NCBI GenBank assembly: GCA_026415495.1
Contig: JAOAGZ010000007.1
Coordinates: 1-55,965, forward strand
Direction: 5' to 3'
Length of the DNA stretch: 55,965 bases
Source: Eximiradius proteiniborus
Lineage (GTDB): Bacteria > Bacteroidota > Ignavibacteria > Kapaibacteriales > UBA2268
The notes under the pieces are model-generated. The model was given only the letters and a program-made list of their open reading frames with translations. It did not search any database and had not been told where the DNA came from. Shown here piece after piece: positions 17,465 to 25,406 of this stretch. Made by a program: the position numbers and the translations under genes. Every line of letters starts with the position of its first letter. Position 1 is the stretch's first letter.

Positions 17465-18466
17465 ATGGTTAATATTGAAGCAATTGATTTAGCTTGTGAA
17501 GTCATTAGTCAATCAAGAAAAAGTATAATCATTACTCACATAAATCCTGATGGTGATGCTATTGGCTCTTCGCTTGCTCTTAAATTGGCGTTGAATAAAC
17601 TAAACTGCGAATCAACAATTATTATTGATTCAGATGTCCCTCATTTCTTGCAATTTCTCTATGATGCTAAAAGTATAGAAACTTATTCACCGATAGTTCA
17701 CGACAGAATTTTCAGAGAAAGCGATACAATTTTTTGTCTTGATTTCAATGCCACTAAACGAATGCGTTCTATTTGGAATATTTTTAGCAATTCTAATGCA
17801 AAAAAGGTATTAATCGATCACCATCTCGAGCCACAAGACTTTTGTAATATCTGCATAATTGATTATGAAGCTTCTTCCACTGGTGAAATTATTTGGAGAA
17901 TAATTAAAAAATTAGGGATACAAATCGATAAATATATTGCCGAAGCCCTTTATGTTGCAATTCTTACAGATACCGGCAGCTTCAGGTTTGAACGCACTAC
18001 CAGCGAAATCCATCGAATTATTGCCGAACTGATAGATTGTGGAGCAAATCCTACTGAACTTTACGAAAATGTGTACAACCAGAATTCTTATAATATTGTT
18101 CGTTTGCTCGGATTAGCTTTAGCTTCGCTTGAATTATTCTGCGAAAATAAACTTTCAGTTATGACTATTACTGATGAAATGTTTCAAAAGACTAACACAA
18201 ATGACGACGATATCGAAGGTTTTGTCGAAAAAACTCTAATGATAAAAGGCACAAAAGTCGGTATTTTAATTACAGAAGTTGCCCGTAGAAGTGAGGTTAG
18301 GATTTCTATTCGCTCCAAAGGCGATATTAATGTCCGTGACTTTGCTTTTCGTTTCGGTGGTGGAGGACACTTTAATGCAGCTGGTGTTAGAATTTATGGC
18401 TCTGATTTTATTTCTACTAAAAAAATGATAATTAACGAAGCTCAGAAATTATTCCATAGAATTTGA
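17465..18466 (+). CDS. nrnA: DHH-DHHA1 phosphoesterase (NrnA-like nanoRNase/pAp phosphatase)
   Basis: A 333-residue protein. ITHINPDGDAIGSSLAL is the first DHH motif. FCLDFNATKR and VLIDHHLEP supply the metal-binding Asp and DHH triad. The C-terminal DHHA1 domain has FRFGGGGHFNAAGV, the substrate-binding GGGH motif. Members degrade 2-5 nt RNA fragments and often dephosphorylate 3'-phosphoadenosine 5'-phosphate. Length matches NrnA. A relative acting on cyclic-di-AMP products (pApA) is possible because the same fold performs that reaction. It has its own upstream gap of 87 bases and lacks membrane or GGDEF-like domains that would indicate GdpP. Confidence 0.85.
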   Translation: MVNIEAIDLACEVISQSRKSIIITHINPDGDAIGSSLALKLALNKLNCESTIIIDSDVPHFLQFLYDAKSIETYSPIVHDRIFRESDTIFCLDFNATKRMRSIWNIFSNSNAKKVLIDHHLEPQDFCNICIIDYEASSTGEIIWRIIKKLGIQIDKYIAEALYVAILTDTGSFRFERTTSEIHRIIAELIDCGANPTELYENVYNQNSYNIVRLLGLALASLELFCENKLSVMTITDEMFQKTNTNDDDIEGFVEKTLMIKGTKVGILITEVARRSEVRISIRSKGDINVRDFAFRFGGGGHFNAAGVRIYGSDFISTKKMIINEAQKLFHRI

Positions 18467-18586
18467 TTATTATTATGTTTCAGCAATTTTGCTGACAATT
18501 GTATAGCAGTAAAATATAGAACTATCCCAAATTTTTAGATTTTCTTTGAAATGAATGATATAATTATTAATTTTGTAGAACGGTTT

Positions 18587-18662
18587 CGGCGTGTAGCGCA
18601 GCCCGGTTTAGCGCACTACTTTGGGGTAGTAGGGGTCGCTGGTTCGAATCCAGTCACGCCGA
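18587..18662 (+). tRNA. tRNA-Pro (anticodon GGG)
   Basis: A 76-nt cloverleaf. Acceptor stem CGGCGTG pairs with CACGCCG, discriminator A. D stem GCGC/GCGC. The anticodon stem CTACT/AGTAG encloses TTGGGGT, giving U33, anticodon GGG and G37, as expected for proline. The T arm has CTGG-TTCGAAT-CCAG. CCA is not encoded. Confidence 0.95.
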
Positions 18663-18665
18663 CAG

Positions 18666-18697
18666 AAATCTGTGGGACTTCCCCGCAGATTTTTTTG
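18666..18697 (+). terminator. Rho-independent terminator after tRNA-Pro
   Basis: AAATCTGTGGG pairs with CCCGCAGATTT (one G-T wobble) around a short loop and is followed by a run of T. It begins four bases after the tRNA end. Confidence 0.85.
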
Positions 18698-18726
18698 TTT
18701 CTCAAAGTTTTTCCATATATTTAACT

Positions 18727-19263
18727 ATGATTAAATTATTAAAATCAATATTAATTTATCTTATTTTACTCGTTTCTGGGGTATCGTCCTCATATTCCTT
18801 CGAACAATCCGATAGCTTAAATACTCAGAAAAATCAACAAGTTCACAATAACTATCTTTCAAAATCTCCTTCAGGTGCTATTTATCGCTCGCTGATTATT
18901 CCCGGATGGGGGCAATTATATACTGGATCGTATTGGAAAGCTCCGATTTTTTTCGCAGGTGCTTCTACTTTGACTTACTTCATTATTTCCAATAATTCAG
19001 AATATCAGAAATATTCTAAAGAATACAACAGATTAACTGACAAAACAACTATTCAAGCTCAAATAATCAGAAATAAGCGGGAATATTATAGAGATAATCG
19101 GGATTTAAGCGCCTTCTATCTACTTGGTGTTTATGTATTGGCTGCTGTGGATGCTTATGTGGACGCTCATCTTTATGATTTCACAATAGATGATAATCTT
19201 TCCTTTAATCTTTCATATTCCAACAATTATTTATTTCTGAATTTAAAATATCATATTAAATAA
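18727..19263 (+). CDS. DUF5683-like secreted/membrane protein
   Basis: A 178-residue protein with an N-terminal signal sequence (LLKSILIYLILLVSGVSSSYS). Residues about 50-90 hold the conserved block SGAIYRSLIIPGWGQLYTGSYWKAP followed by a hydrophobic helix (IFFAGASTLTYFII), typical of the DUF5683 family of Bacteroidota/Chlorobiota. A second hydrophobic segment (SAFYLLGVYVLAAVDAYVDAHLYDF) follows a charged linker. Function of the family is unknown. It starts after the tRNA terminator and precedes nuoD by 44 bases. Confidence 0.75.
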   Translation: MIKLLKSILIYLILLVSGVSSSYSFEQSDSLNTQKNQQVHNNYLSKSPSGAIYRSLIIPGWGQLYTGSYWKAPIFFAGASTLTYFIISNNSEYQKYSKEYNRLTDKTTIQAQIIRNKREYYRDNRDLSAFYLLGVYVLAAVDAYVDAHLYDFTIDDNLSFNLSYSNNYLFLNLKYHIK

Positions 19264-19307
19264 TATCGTTTATACATATATTTAGACAACCATAATTAGG
19301 TGATTTG

Positions 19308-20582
19308 ATGAATGTAAAATCATATGAAGAAGCTGAAAAAATTCAACAAATTAGAAATAGAAAAATATATAAAAAGATTTTAGACAATAACACCTCTCTT
19401 ACTGTTGATGACCCATTAGAAAATACTATTGTGCTGAATATGGGACCTCAGCACCCTGCCACTCACGGTGTGCTTCGTGTGCTTCTTCGTCTCGATGGCG
19501 AAACTGTGATAAATTGTGTTCCCGAATTGGGATATTTGCACCGTGGATATGAAAAACTTGCTGAAAATGTTACTTATCACGAGTTTATTCCTCATACTGA
19601 TAGGCTCGACTATCTTTCACCAATGTCAAATAATGTTGCTATTGCTCTTGCTATAGAAAATGCTCTTGGTATTGAAGCTCCACCTCGCGCCCAATGGATT
19701 AGAATGCTTGCTGCAGAGCTTGCTCGTATTTCTTCCCATCTAATGGCTATGGGTTCCACTTGTATGGATGCTGGCGCCTTAACTATGCTTTTGTGGACTT
19801 TCACTGAAAGAGAAAAACTATATGATATTTTTGAACTTATCTGCGGCGCAAGATTTACAACAAGCTATACTCGCATCGGAGGAGTAGCTAATGATATTCC
19901 GGATGAAGCCTTCGCTAAACTTAAAACTTGGCTTGATGCTTTCCCATCCGAGTTGGAATATGCCGAAAAATTAGTTAATCGTAATCGTATCTTTTTAGAT
20001 AGAGTTTCCGGCATTTGTTATATTTCTCCAGAAAGAGCTCTCGAATTAGGACTTACGGGTCCTACTTTGCGTGGTTCTGGTATCCCACGTGATTTACGTG
20101 TCGATGAACCTTACTTAGCTTATAATCAGGTTGATTTCAATGTGATTACATACAATGAAGGGGATGTTTGGGCAAGATATATGGTGCGTGTTCAGGAAAT
20201 GAAAGAAAGTATCAAAATTATCAAGCAAATTTTGGAAAAAATGCCTGCCGGTGAAATTAAACTTAATCAACCTAAATCTGTGTTGCCCAAAAAAGCTTCT
20301 GTCTATACTAAAATGGAAGAACTCATTGCAGACTTTATGCTTATCAATTTTGGTGCTGCTCCGCCGGTTGGCGAAACATATACTGCTGTGGAGGCGCCTA
20401 AAGGAGAACTCGGTTTTTACATCGTTTCTGATGGCACAGGTCATCCCTGGAAGCTGAAAATTCGCTCTCCTTCTGCTTCAAATCTTCAATCTTTGCCTGA
20501 TATGGTTATTGGCTCAATGGTTGCAGATGTTATTCTTGCCATTGGCTCAATCGACCCGGTAATGGGCGAAGCAGATAAATAA
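19308..20582 (+). CDS. nuoD: NADH-quinone oxidoreductase subunit D (49 kDa)
   Basis: A 424-residue complex I subunit. NMGPQHPATHGVLRVLLRLDGE and GYLHRGYEKLAEN are the signature. DRLDYLSPMSNN, GLTGPTLRGSGIPRDLRVDEPY and the C-terminal KLKIRSPSASNLQSLP...IGSIDPVMGEADK complete the family pattern. NuoD lies at the quinone-binding site with NuoB in the peripheral arm. I take the ATG at 19308 (TAGGTG ribosome site upstream) over the TTG three bases earlier. Other nuo genes are absent on both sides; nuoD normally sits between nuoC and nuoE or nuoH. Confidence 0.95.
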   Translation: MNVKSYEEAEKIQQIRNRKIYKKILDNNTSLTVDDPLENTIVLNMGPQHPATHGVLRVLLRLDGETVINCVPELGYLHRGYEKLAENVTYHEFIPHTDRLDYLSPMSNNVAIALAIENALGIEAPPRAQWIRMLAAELARISSHLMAMGSTCMDAGALTMLLWTFTEREKLYDIFELICGARFTTSYTRIGGVANDIPDEAFAKLKTWLDAFPSELEYAEKLVNRNRIFLDRVSGICYISPERALELGLTGPTLRGSGIPRDLRVDEPYLAYNQVDFNVITYNEGDVWARYMVRVQEMKESIKIIKQILEKMPAGEIKLNQPKSVLPKKASVYTKMEELIADFMLINFGAAPPVGETYTAVEAPKGELGFYIVSDGTGHPWKLKIRSPSASNLQSLPDMVIGSMVADVILAIGSIDPVMGEADK

Positions 20583-20586
20583 TTGA

Positions 20587-21093
20587 TTACTGTTCAATTT
20601 GTGGTATATACGCTCTGGCTAATGTTCGGGCAATCAGTGGAATTGCTTCGTAGATTTTATCTTCTTTTTTGAAAATATCTCTCACTTGATATTCTGGTTT
20701 TGGCAGTTTTGTTGAAACATCATAAATATATGCATTAATTAAAAAGCGTTTTGCTTGTATCTTAAAGTTTCCCGTTATTACATCTCTTACATTTAATTTT
20801 GAAATAGCTGCCCACAAATCTGATTCATATTGAGGATTGTCCGGATTCATATTGATTTCTGCAAGAACTGCTTCTACTGAGTCGATCGGAACAATGTGAA
20901 AAAATTTCCCCTCTACATCATATTTTATCAACTCTTTCATCAACGAGTCCTGCAAATTATAACACCATTCATTATATTGAACGTTTCCGTCCATATTGTT
21001 GAATGGAATAACTGCTATCCGCGTTTGTGAGAACACAGATGTGCTCATTACTAAAATTATGCTCAACAGAAATAAATATTTTGAAATTTTCAT
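20587..21093 (-). CDS. Secreted TolB-N/CsgG-like protein, function unknown
   Basis: A 168-residue protein with a signal peptide (YLFLLSIILVMSTSVFS, cleaved near QTR). RIAVIPFNNMDGNVQYNEWCYNLQDSLMKELIK resembles the opening strand-helix of the TolB-N/CsgG/FlgO group, and DVITGNFKIQAKRFLINAYIYDVST the next strands. These domains sit in periplasmic or outer-membrane-associated proteins. No lipobox cysteine is seen. Convergent with nuoD, four bases apart. The next gene upstream on this strand is 68 bases away. Confidence 0.6.
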   Translation of the reverse strand: MKISKYLFLLSIILVMSTSVFSQTRIAVIPFNNMDGNVQYNEWCYNLQDSLMKELIKYDVEGKFFHIVPIDSVEAVLAEINMNPDNPQYESDLWAAISKLNVRDVITGNFKIQAKRFLINAYIYDVSTKLPKPEYQVRDIFKKEDKIYEAIPLIARTLARAYIPQIEQ

Positions 21094-21160
21094 TTTGCAG
21101 GCTCCTTTGTTTTTTGTATAAAATTAACAAATTTTTCATAATTAAAAAAAGTTAATTTTA

Positions 21161-22036
21161 TCAAAATCTTTTTATTCGATAGCCTTTTTTATTCAAAATT
21201 TCTATTATTCCATTTGGACCAAGAAAATGAGCGGTGCCTGCAATTACAAAGTGAATAGTATTTGATTTATGATATTCTTCAATTTTTTGGGACATCTTGA
21301 TATTTCTGTCAATTAATAGTCTGTTCTGAAATAATAATTCTATTTCAGATGGATTTTCATTATTAAATAAGTAACTCGATAGTTCTTTCTCGTTTCCGCT
21401 TATATAGCTATCAATTAATTTTTCAGTATCAAATTCTGTCCCACCTGCAACACCGGATAGAATGTAATCTACAACTAAATCATTCAGACTATCAGGCAGA
21501 GCGTCAAACACATTTACTTGCTCATCAATGCTTTCAAGTTCGGCAAGAGTTTTGCCTTTTTCGTTTGCTTTTTTCAAAAAATATGTTTCTATTCCATATT
21601 CAGTTGATAATCCTTCGCCTTCGTAATATGAAATACTGGCAATCATCGCTGCAAACCACGGCTTAAAAAAATTTGCGATGTCCTCTGTAATACCATTTTC
21701 TTCGAGTTTGTTAATCAGCATTCGGTAAGTTTTGGGAGATAATGCTTCTTCGAGCGTACGACCGTCAAGATACATAGCTCTGTTAGCCAACTGGAATGGG
21801 TCAATCGAATTTAAGTCAAGTTCAAGCACTAACACACTACTTCTGTCGAAGGCACTTTCGATTTTATCTGGCAAAGGGAATAATTTACTGTTTCCTAAAT
21901 GAATTGAACCAAGCAAATAAGTTACATTTCTGCTTTTAGCATCACTCATTTCCCAAAAAAAATACTTACGTTCTTCTTGCGCCTTCGTATTCAGCACAAA
22001 CAGAACAAAAAGCAAGAGAATTATTGATTTTTTCAT
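21161..22036 (-). CDS. TraB/GumN family protein
   Basis: A 291-residue protein with signal peptide (IILLLFVLFVLNTKA). The TraB/GumN family shows two conserved GxxH motifs; here they are YLLGSIHLGNS near the start and FVIAGTAHFLGPNGI near the end, with SSVLVLELDL between. The family has a Tiki-like protease fold and its bacterial substrates are mostly unknown. It overlaps the upstream MBL-fold gene by 4 bases, indicating coupled translation. Confidence 0.85.
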   Translation of the reverse strand: MKKSIILLLFVLFVLNTKAQEERKYFFWEMSDAKSRNVTYLLGSIHLGNSKLFPLPDKIESAFDRSSVLVLELDLNSIDPFQLANRAMYLDGRTLEEALSPKTYRMLINKLEENGITEDIANFFKPWFAAMIASISYYEGEGLSTEYGIETYFLKKANEKGKTLAELESIDEQVNVFDALPDSLNDLVVDYILSGVAGGTEFDTEKLIDSYISGNEKELSSYLFNNENPSEIELLFQNRLLIDRNIKMSQKIEEYHKSNTIHFVIAGTAHFLGPNGIIEILNKKGYRIKRF

Positions 22037-22632
22037 ATTATTTTACTTCTTAAAACATTTTCAATACTTTGGGCAAGCATTTCTCTGATACCAGATGTAA
22101 TTGGGTCGTCGTGTCCTGAATAAATAGTTTGTATGTTCATTCTTTCTAATCTTACAAGTATATCAAAATACTCTTTCGTGTATGAACCACCGGGAGTTTT
22201 TATTTGTAATTGAGTATCTCCCGAAAAAAGAACTTTTTCCGTAGGAACATAGATACACAATGAATCGTGAGAGTGCCCGGGTGTATGCAAAATTTGGGCA
22301 TCGCGATCGCCTATGCGAATCCATTTTCCGTCTTTTGCTTTTTCTGTTACTCCATCTATCATTGAAAACGCGATTACTCTTTGCGGATTATACGCTTTGA
22401 TTATGTCTTTCAAACCACCAGAATGGTCAAAATGCTCGTGTGTTAGGATTACTTGCTCCACTCGCTTTTTGCCTACACCTGTCGAAATTGTCTCAATTTC
22501 ATCAATAATGTAGCCGTCACTCCCAATATCGATGAGTGTATTCACATCATCAATTGCATTCCAATCTCCACGAACTAAATACGCGTTGCAGGTATATTTA
22601 TTCGGATTTTTTTTGAGCAATGTTACTTTCAT
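22033..22632 (-). CDS. Metallo-beta-lactamase-fold hydrolase
   Basis: A 199-residue hydrolase. Zinc ligands are visible in order: LTHEHFDHSGG (HxHxDH), HTPGHSHDSLC, VLFSGDTQ and YSGHDDPI. The layout matches glyoxalase II-like and related small MBL enzymes. No additional domain identifies the substrate. It follows the CheR-like gene by 2 bases and overlaps the TraB/GumN gene by 4, so it is inside a minus-strand operon. Confidence 0.88.
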   Translation of the reverse strand: MKVTLLKKNPNKYTCNAYLVRGDWNAIDDVNTLIDIGSDGYIIDEIETISTGVGKKRVEQVILTHEHFDHSGGLKDIIKAYNPQRVIAFSMIDGVTEKAKDGKWIRIGDRDAQILHTPGHSHDSLCIYVPTEKVLFSGDTQLQIKTPGGSYTKEYFDILVRLERMNIQTIYSGHDDPITSGIREMLAQSIENVLRSKII

Positions 22633-22634
22633 TA

Positions 22635-23237
22635 CTATTTCTTTCTATAAATATTTGCGTCTGAACATACTTTTTCAAACAAGTGTGAGCATTCTTCTGG
22701 AAGTGTTTGTGTTTGTTCTGTAGTTAGCAATCCATCTTTAAGTAATACAGAATTAAACATTTTTATTACATTAATTCTTTCTTCCGGTTGAAAATGTAGT
22801 AAAACATTTTTACAAATAATTGCGTTAAAACCATTATCGAGAGGTTTCAAGGACAGTAAATCGTGTTGCTCAAAGTGCAAACTGTTTCTGATAATATCAT
22901 TTATTTGATAATTTTCACGATCATCTATTTTGTGAAAATACTTTTCTAAAATATTTGGTGGCATACGCGATAAATCAGAATAAGGATATACTCCTTGTGT
23001 GATTATTTCCTTGAAATTGCTTGTTTCATCAATATCAGTTGCTAATATCGATACCTTTTTGTATTTCTCGGGACCTATCGCTTCGCACAAAATAATTCCA
23101 AATGTATATGGTTCTGGTCCCATCGCACATCCGGCATCCCAAACTTTTATTTTTGCGTAACTATCGATTTGAGGCAGTAGAAAACTTGTAAGTTGTTCCA
23201 ATGTATGCCTATCGCGAAAAAAAAATGTAAAAGCCAT
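22635..23237 (-). CDS. CheR-like SAM-dependent methyltransferase, N-terminal domain missing
   Basis: A 200-residue protein using the ATG at complement 23235-23237, which follows the EVE stop directly and has an AGAGGA ribosome site; a longer start at 23267 overlaps the EVE gene. TFFFRDRHTLEQLTSFLLPQI and WDAGCAMGPEPYTFGIIL are the CheR linker and SAM-binding motif I. ILATDIDE, FNAIICKNVLLHF and the end IYRK follow CheR order. The alpha-helical N-terminal CheR domain is absent, so substrate recognition may differ. Methylation of a chemoreceptor glutamate is possible, but the flanking genes are not chemotaxis genes. Confidence 0.75.
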   Translation of the reverse strand: MAFTFFFRDRHTLEQLTSFLLPQIDSYAKIKVWDAGCAMGPEPYTFGIILCEAIGPEKYKKVSILATDIDETSNFKEIITQGVYPYSDLSRMPPNILEKYFHKIDDRENYQINDIIRNSLHFEQHDLLSLKPLDNGFNAIICKNVLLHFQPEERINVIKMFNSVLLKDGLLTTEQTQTLPEECSHLFEKVCSDANIYRKK

Positions 23238-23238
23238 T

Positions 23239-23655
23239 TTATTCCTCTTTGGTTCTTGAAAACTCAATTATTCTATTATAGTCATCTTCTGTAATTGGCA
23301 TTACAGATAATCGCTGCTGCCTGACCAATGCAATATTATTTAAAATAGTATCTTTCTTTATTGTTTCTAAGCTAACCGGATTTTCGAGCATTGAAATAAA
23401 ACGCAACTCGACTGCTAACCAACGAACATCTTCTGCCGTCGGATCCGGGAAAGCCTCTTTCGAAACCTCAGCAATCCCAACTATTGCTTTATCAATATTA
23501 CTGTGATAAATCAACACAGTATCGCCAACAGCCATTTTAGCTAAGTTGTTTCTTGCTTGAAAATTCCTGACACCATCCCAAATCGTTTTTCCATCTCTTT
23601 GCAAATCAAAGATGGAATATGTTTCAGGGTCAGATTTTGCAATCCAGTACGCCAT
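23239..23655 (-). CDS. EVE domain protein
   Basis: A 138-residue single-domain protein. MAYWIAKSDPETYSIFDLQRDGKTIWDGVRNFQARNNL is the EVE (PUA-like) opening; MAVGDTVLIYHSN and GIAEVSKEAFPDPTAED follow in family order. EVE domains bind modified bases in DNA or RNA through an aromatic cage. The biological ligand here is unknown. The ATG overlaps the stop of the upstream lipoprotein gene by one base. Confidence 0.9.
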   Translation of the reverse strand: MAYWIAKSDPETYSIFDLQRDGKTIWDGVRNFQARNNLAKMAVGDTVLIYHSNIDKAIVGIAEVSKEAFPDPTAEDVRWLAVELRFISMLENPVSLETIKKDTILNNIALVRQQRLSVMPITEDDYNRIIEFSRTKEE

Positions 23656-24179
23656 TATTTTTTGAATCCTTCTAATAATAATTCTTCTAATTTTATCGGA
23701 TAGGGTTTCCCGTAGTATATATTATAGTCCATTGTATCAGCAAGCGAATACACAGGTTTGCCTTGTTTTATAACATAAAATGCAGGTAATGTTGTTACAA
23801 TTATCATACTATCATAAGGATGACGTGAGCGTAAAGAATTTAATGAATAAAATTCTACTTGATCGTTGCTAATGCCTACGCTTTGCAAAATTTTATAAAA
23901 TTGTGGGAAACGTTCATACTTTCTTCCCGGACAAGCACAAGATGGCATACTATATATCAATATCTTGTGAATTGATGGATTATATCGCTGTTGAATAAGT
24001 TTCACTGTATTTGTATCTACATTATACTTGTCGTATTCTCCGTAAAACCAGCCATATCCCGGAAGTTTATTCAAATCTTCTATCTTATAGGGTATTGCAT
24101 CAGAAACAGTATTATCATCACTACATCTTACAAAAAACAGATAAATAACTAATATCATCATAATCTTTAATATCTTCAT
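23655..24179 (-). CDS. Probable membrane-anchored thioredoxin-like protein
   Basis: A 174-residue protein with an N-terminal hydrophobic segment ending in FVRC (MMILVIYLFFVRCSDD), a possible but non-ideal lipobox (Arg at -1). ILIYSMPSCACPGRKYERFPQFYKIL looks like a thioredoxin-fold strand plus active-site helix with Cys-Ala-Cys-Pro in place of CxxC. LPAFYVIKQGKPVYSL resembles the cis-Pro loop and last strands. Redox or metal binding is therefore plausible. Fold assignment is tentative. It lies between the HD gene (7-base gap) and the EVE gene (1-base overlap). Confidence 0.5.
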   Translation of the reverse strand: MKILKIMMILVIYLFFVRCSDDNTVSDAIPYKIEDLNKLPGYGWFYGEYDKYNVDTNTVKLIQQRYNPSIHKILIYSMPSCACPGRKYERFPQFYKILQSVGISNDQVEFYSLNSLRSRHPYDSMIIVTTLPAFYVIKQGKPVYSLADTMDYNIYYGKPYPIKLEELLLEGFKK

Positions 24180-24186
24180 TTTTTAT

Positions 24187-25404
24187 TTACTCCAATTTTT
24201 TTTGATATTCTTTATACAACGTTTTTATGTCAATAAAATTAATATCAGAATTCAAATATTTATTAGAAATACTAATAGCAGACGAAACTAATTCTTGAGA
24301 TTTAATTCCGTTATTTATAGAGTGCCAGGCTTCTAAATATGCCGCAAGTTGGTCAGCCCATCTAACAATATTACCATCAAGTGGATTAAACTCATCTTTG
24401 TTATACTTATCAGTAATTTCAGAATTTGTTTGTCCGGTTTTGATTGTATTATTAACTATAATTTTATTTTCAAATTCATTTTGCGTAAAGTATTTTAATT
24501 CTTCGATCCAGTCTTGTTCAACGTGAGGAAAAATTTCTTGTTCTGCTAATGTTTTTTCCAAATCCGAAATTAACTTATCAAATTCAGGTGAAGATTTCTT
24601 TACTGGCGATATTATATCTCGAGTAACTGCCTCTGGCAAGTCGTGAAATAATCCACAAAAAAAGTTATTATACATTCTTTTTTTGCAAAATTGTAAATCG
24701 GCAGTGAAGAAATATACCAACGTTGCAACCATCATCATATGCCCTAAAACTGACGTTTGCGGAACACGCGGTGTCTGAGCCCATCTAATCTGAAAGCGTA
24801 GCTGTCCGCATAAATCCACGAAATTTGTTATTGAATTTCGTTCTATTAACTTTTTAATTCCAATTAATTCATTCGGTGGTTCAGTATATTTCTTTATCTC
24901 TTGTAATAATTCGGTCTCAATGCTAAGGTTTTGAAAATTGTTTGGGTTGCTTGTCCGTACTATTTGAAATTCCCAAAAACTTGAATAAATGTGTGCCGCA
25001 TTTATTATTTTGTTTGTTAAATCATCGCCTTCTTCTCTAAAAAGATATTTTTCGAGCTCTTTATTGATTTTTTCATTCTTAATTTTATCTTTTAAATGAT
25101 CATAAATATACTCGTTTAATTTCTGAAATACTGCTTTGTTTTTCTTTATCTCTCTGTAAATAGGAGATTTAATATCTGAAATTACTATTCTTCTTAAAAA
25201 TTCAAATATACTATACTGAATAAGCTTTTCCCAATCTACCGACTTTCCTGCTTTTTCCTCATATTTACCAAGCACATAAGCTATTATTAATTTATGCGAA
25301 TGCTTATCAATTTCTGTGAAATTCATCGGGCGAACCCTATCATTCCACCTCTGGATATGAAATCCGCGAAACAATTCATTGATAAGTTCAAAATTGGCAA
25401 TCAT
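24187..25404 (-). CDS. HD-domain phosphohydrolase, YfbR-like, with long N-terminal extension
   Basis: A 405-residue protein. From about residue 205, RFQIRWAQTPRVPQTSVLGHMMMVATL gives the first His; FCGLFHDLPEAVTRDIISPVKK gives the HD pair, a Glu and the TxDxxxPVK-like motif; NIVRWADQLAAYLEAWHSI gives the last Asp. This order is that of YfbR 5'-deoxynucleotidases. The first 200 residues, helical and charged, are not present in YfbR (about 200 aa), and I do not recognise them. Nucleotide monophosphate hydrolysis is the best guess. The start is 2 bases after the upstream gene's stop. Confidence 0.75.
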   Translation of the reverse strand: MIANFELINELFRGFHIQRWNDRVRPMNFTEIDKHSHKLIIAYVLGKYEEKAGKSVDWEKLIQYSIFEFLRRIVISDIKSPIYREIKKNKAVFQKLNEYIYDHLKDKIKNEKINKELEKYLFREEGDDLTNKIINAAHIYSSFWEFQIVRTSNPNNFQNLSIETELLQEIKKYTEPPNELIGIKKLIERNSITNFVDLCGQLRFQIRWAQTPRVPQTSVLGHMMMVATLVYFFTADLQFCKKRMYNNFFCGLFHDLPEAVTRDIISPVKKSSPEFDKLISDLEKTLAEQEIFPHVEQDWIEELKYFTQNEFENKIIVNNTIKTGQTNSEITDKYNKDEFNPLDGNIVRWADQLAAYLEAWHSINNGIKSQELVSSAISISNKYLNSDINFIDIKTLYKEYQKKLE

Positions 25405-25406
25405 AC

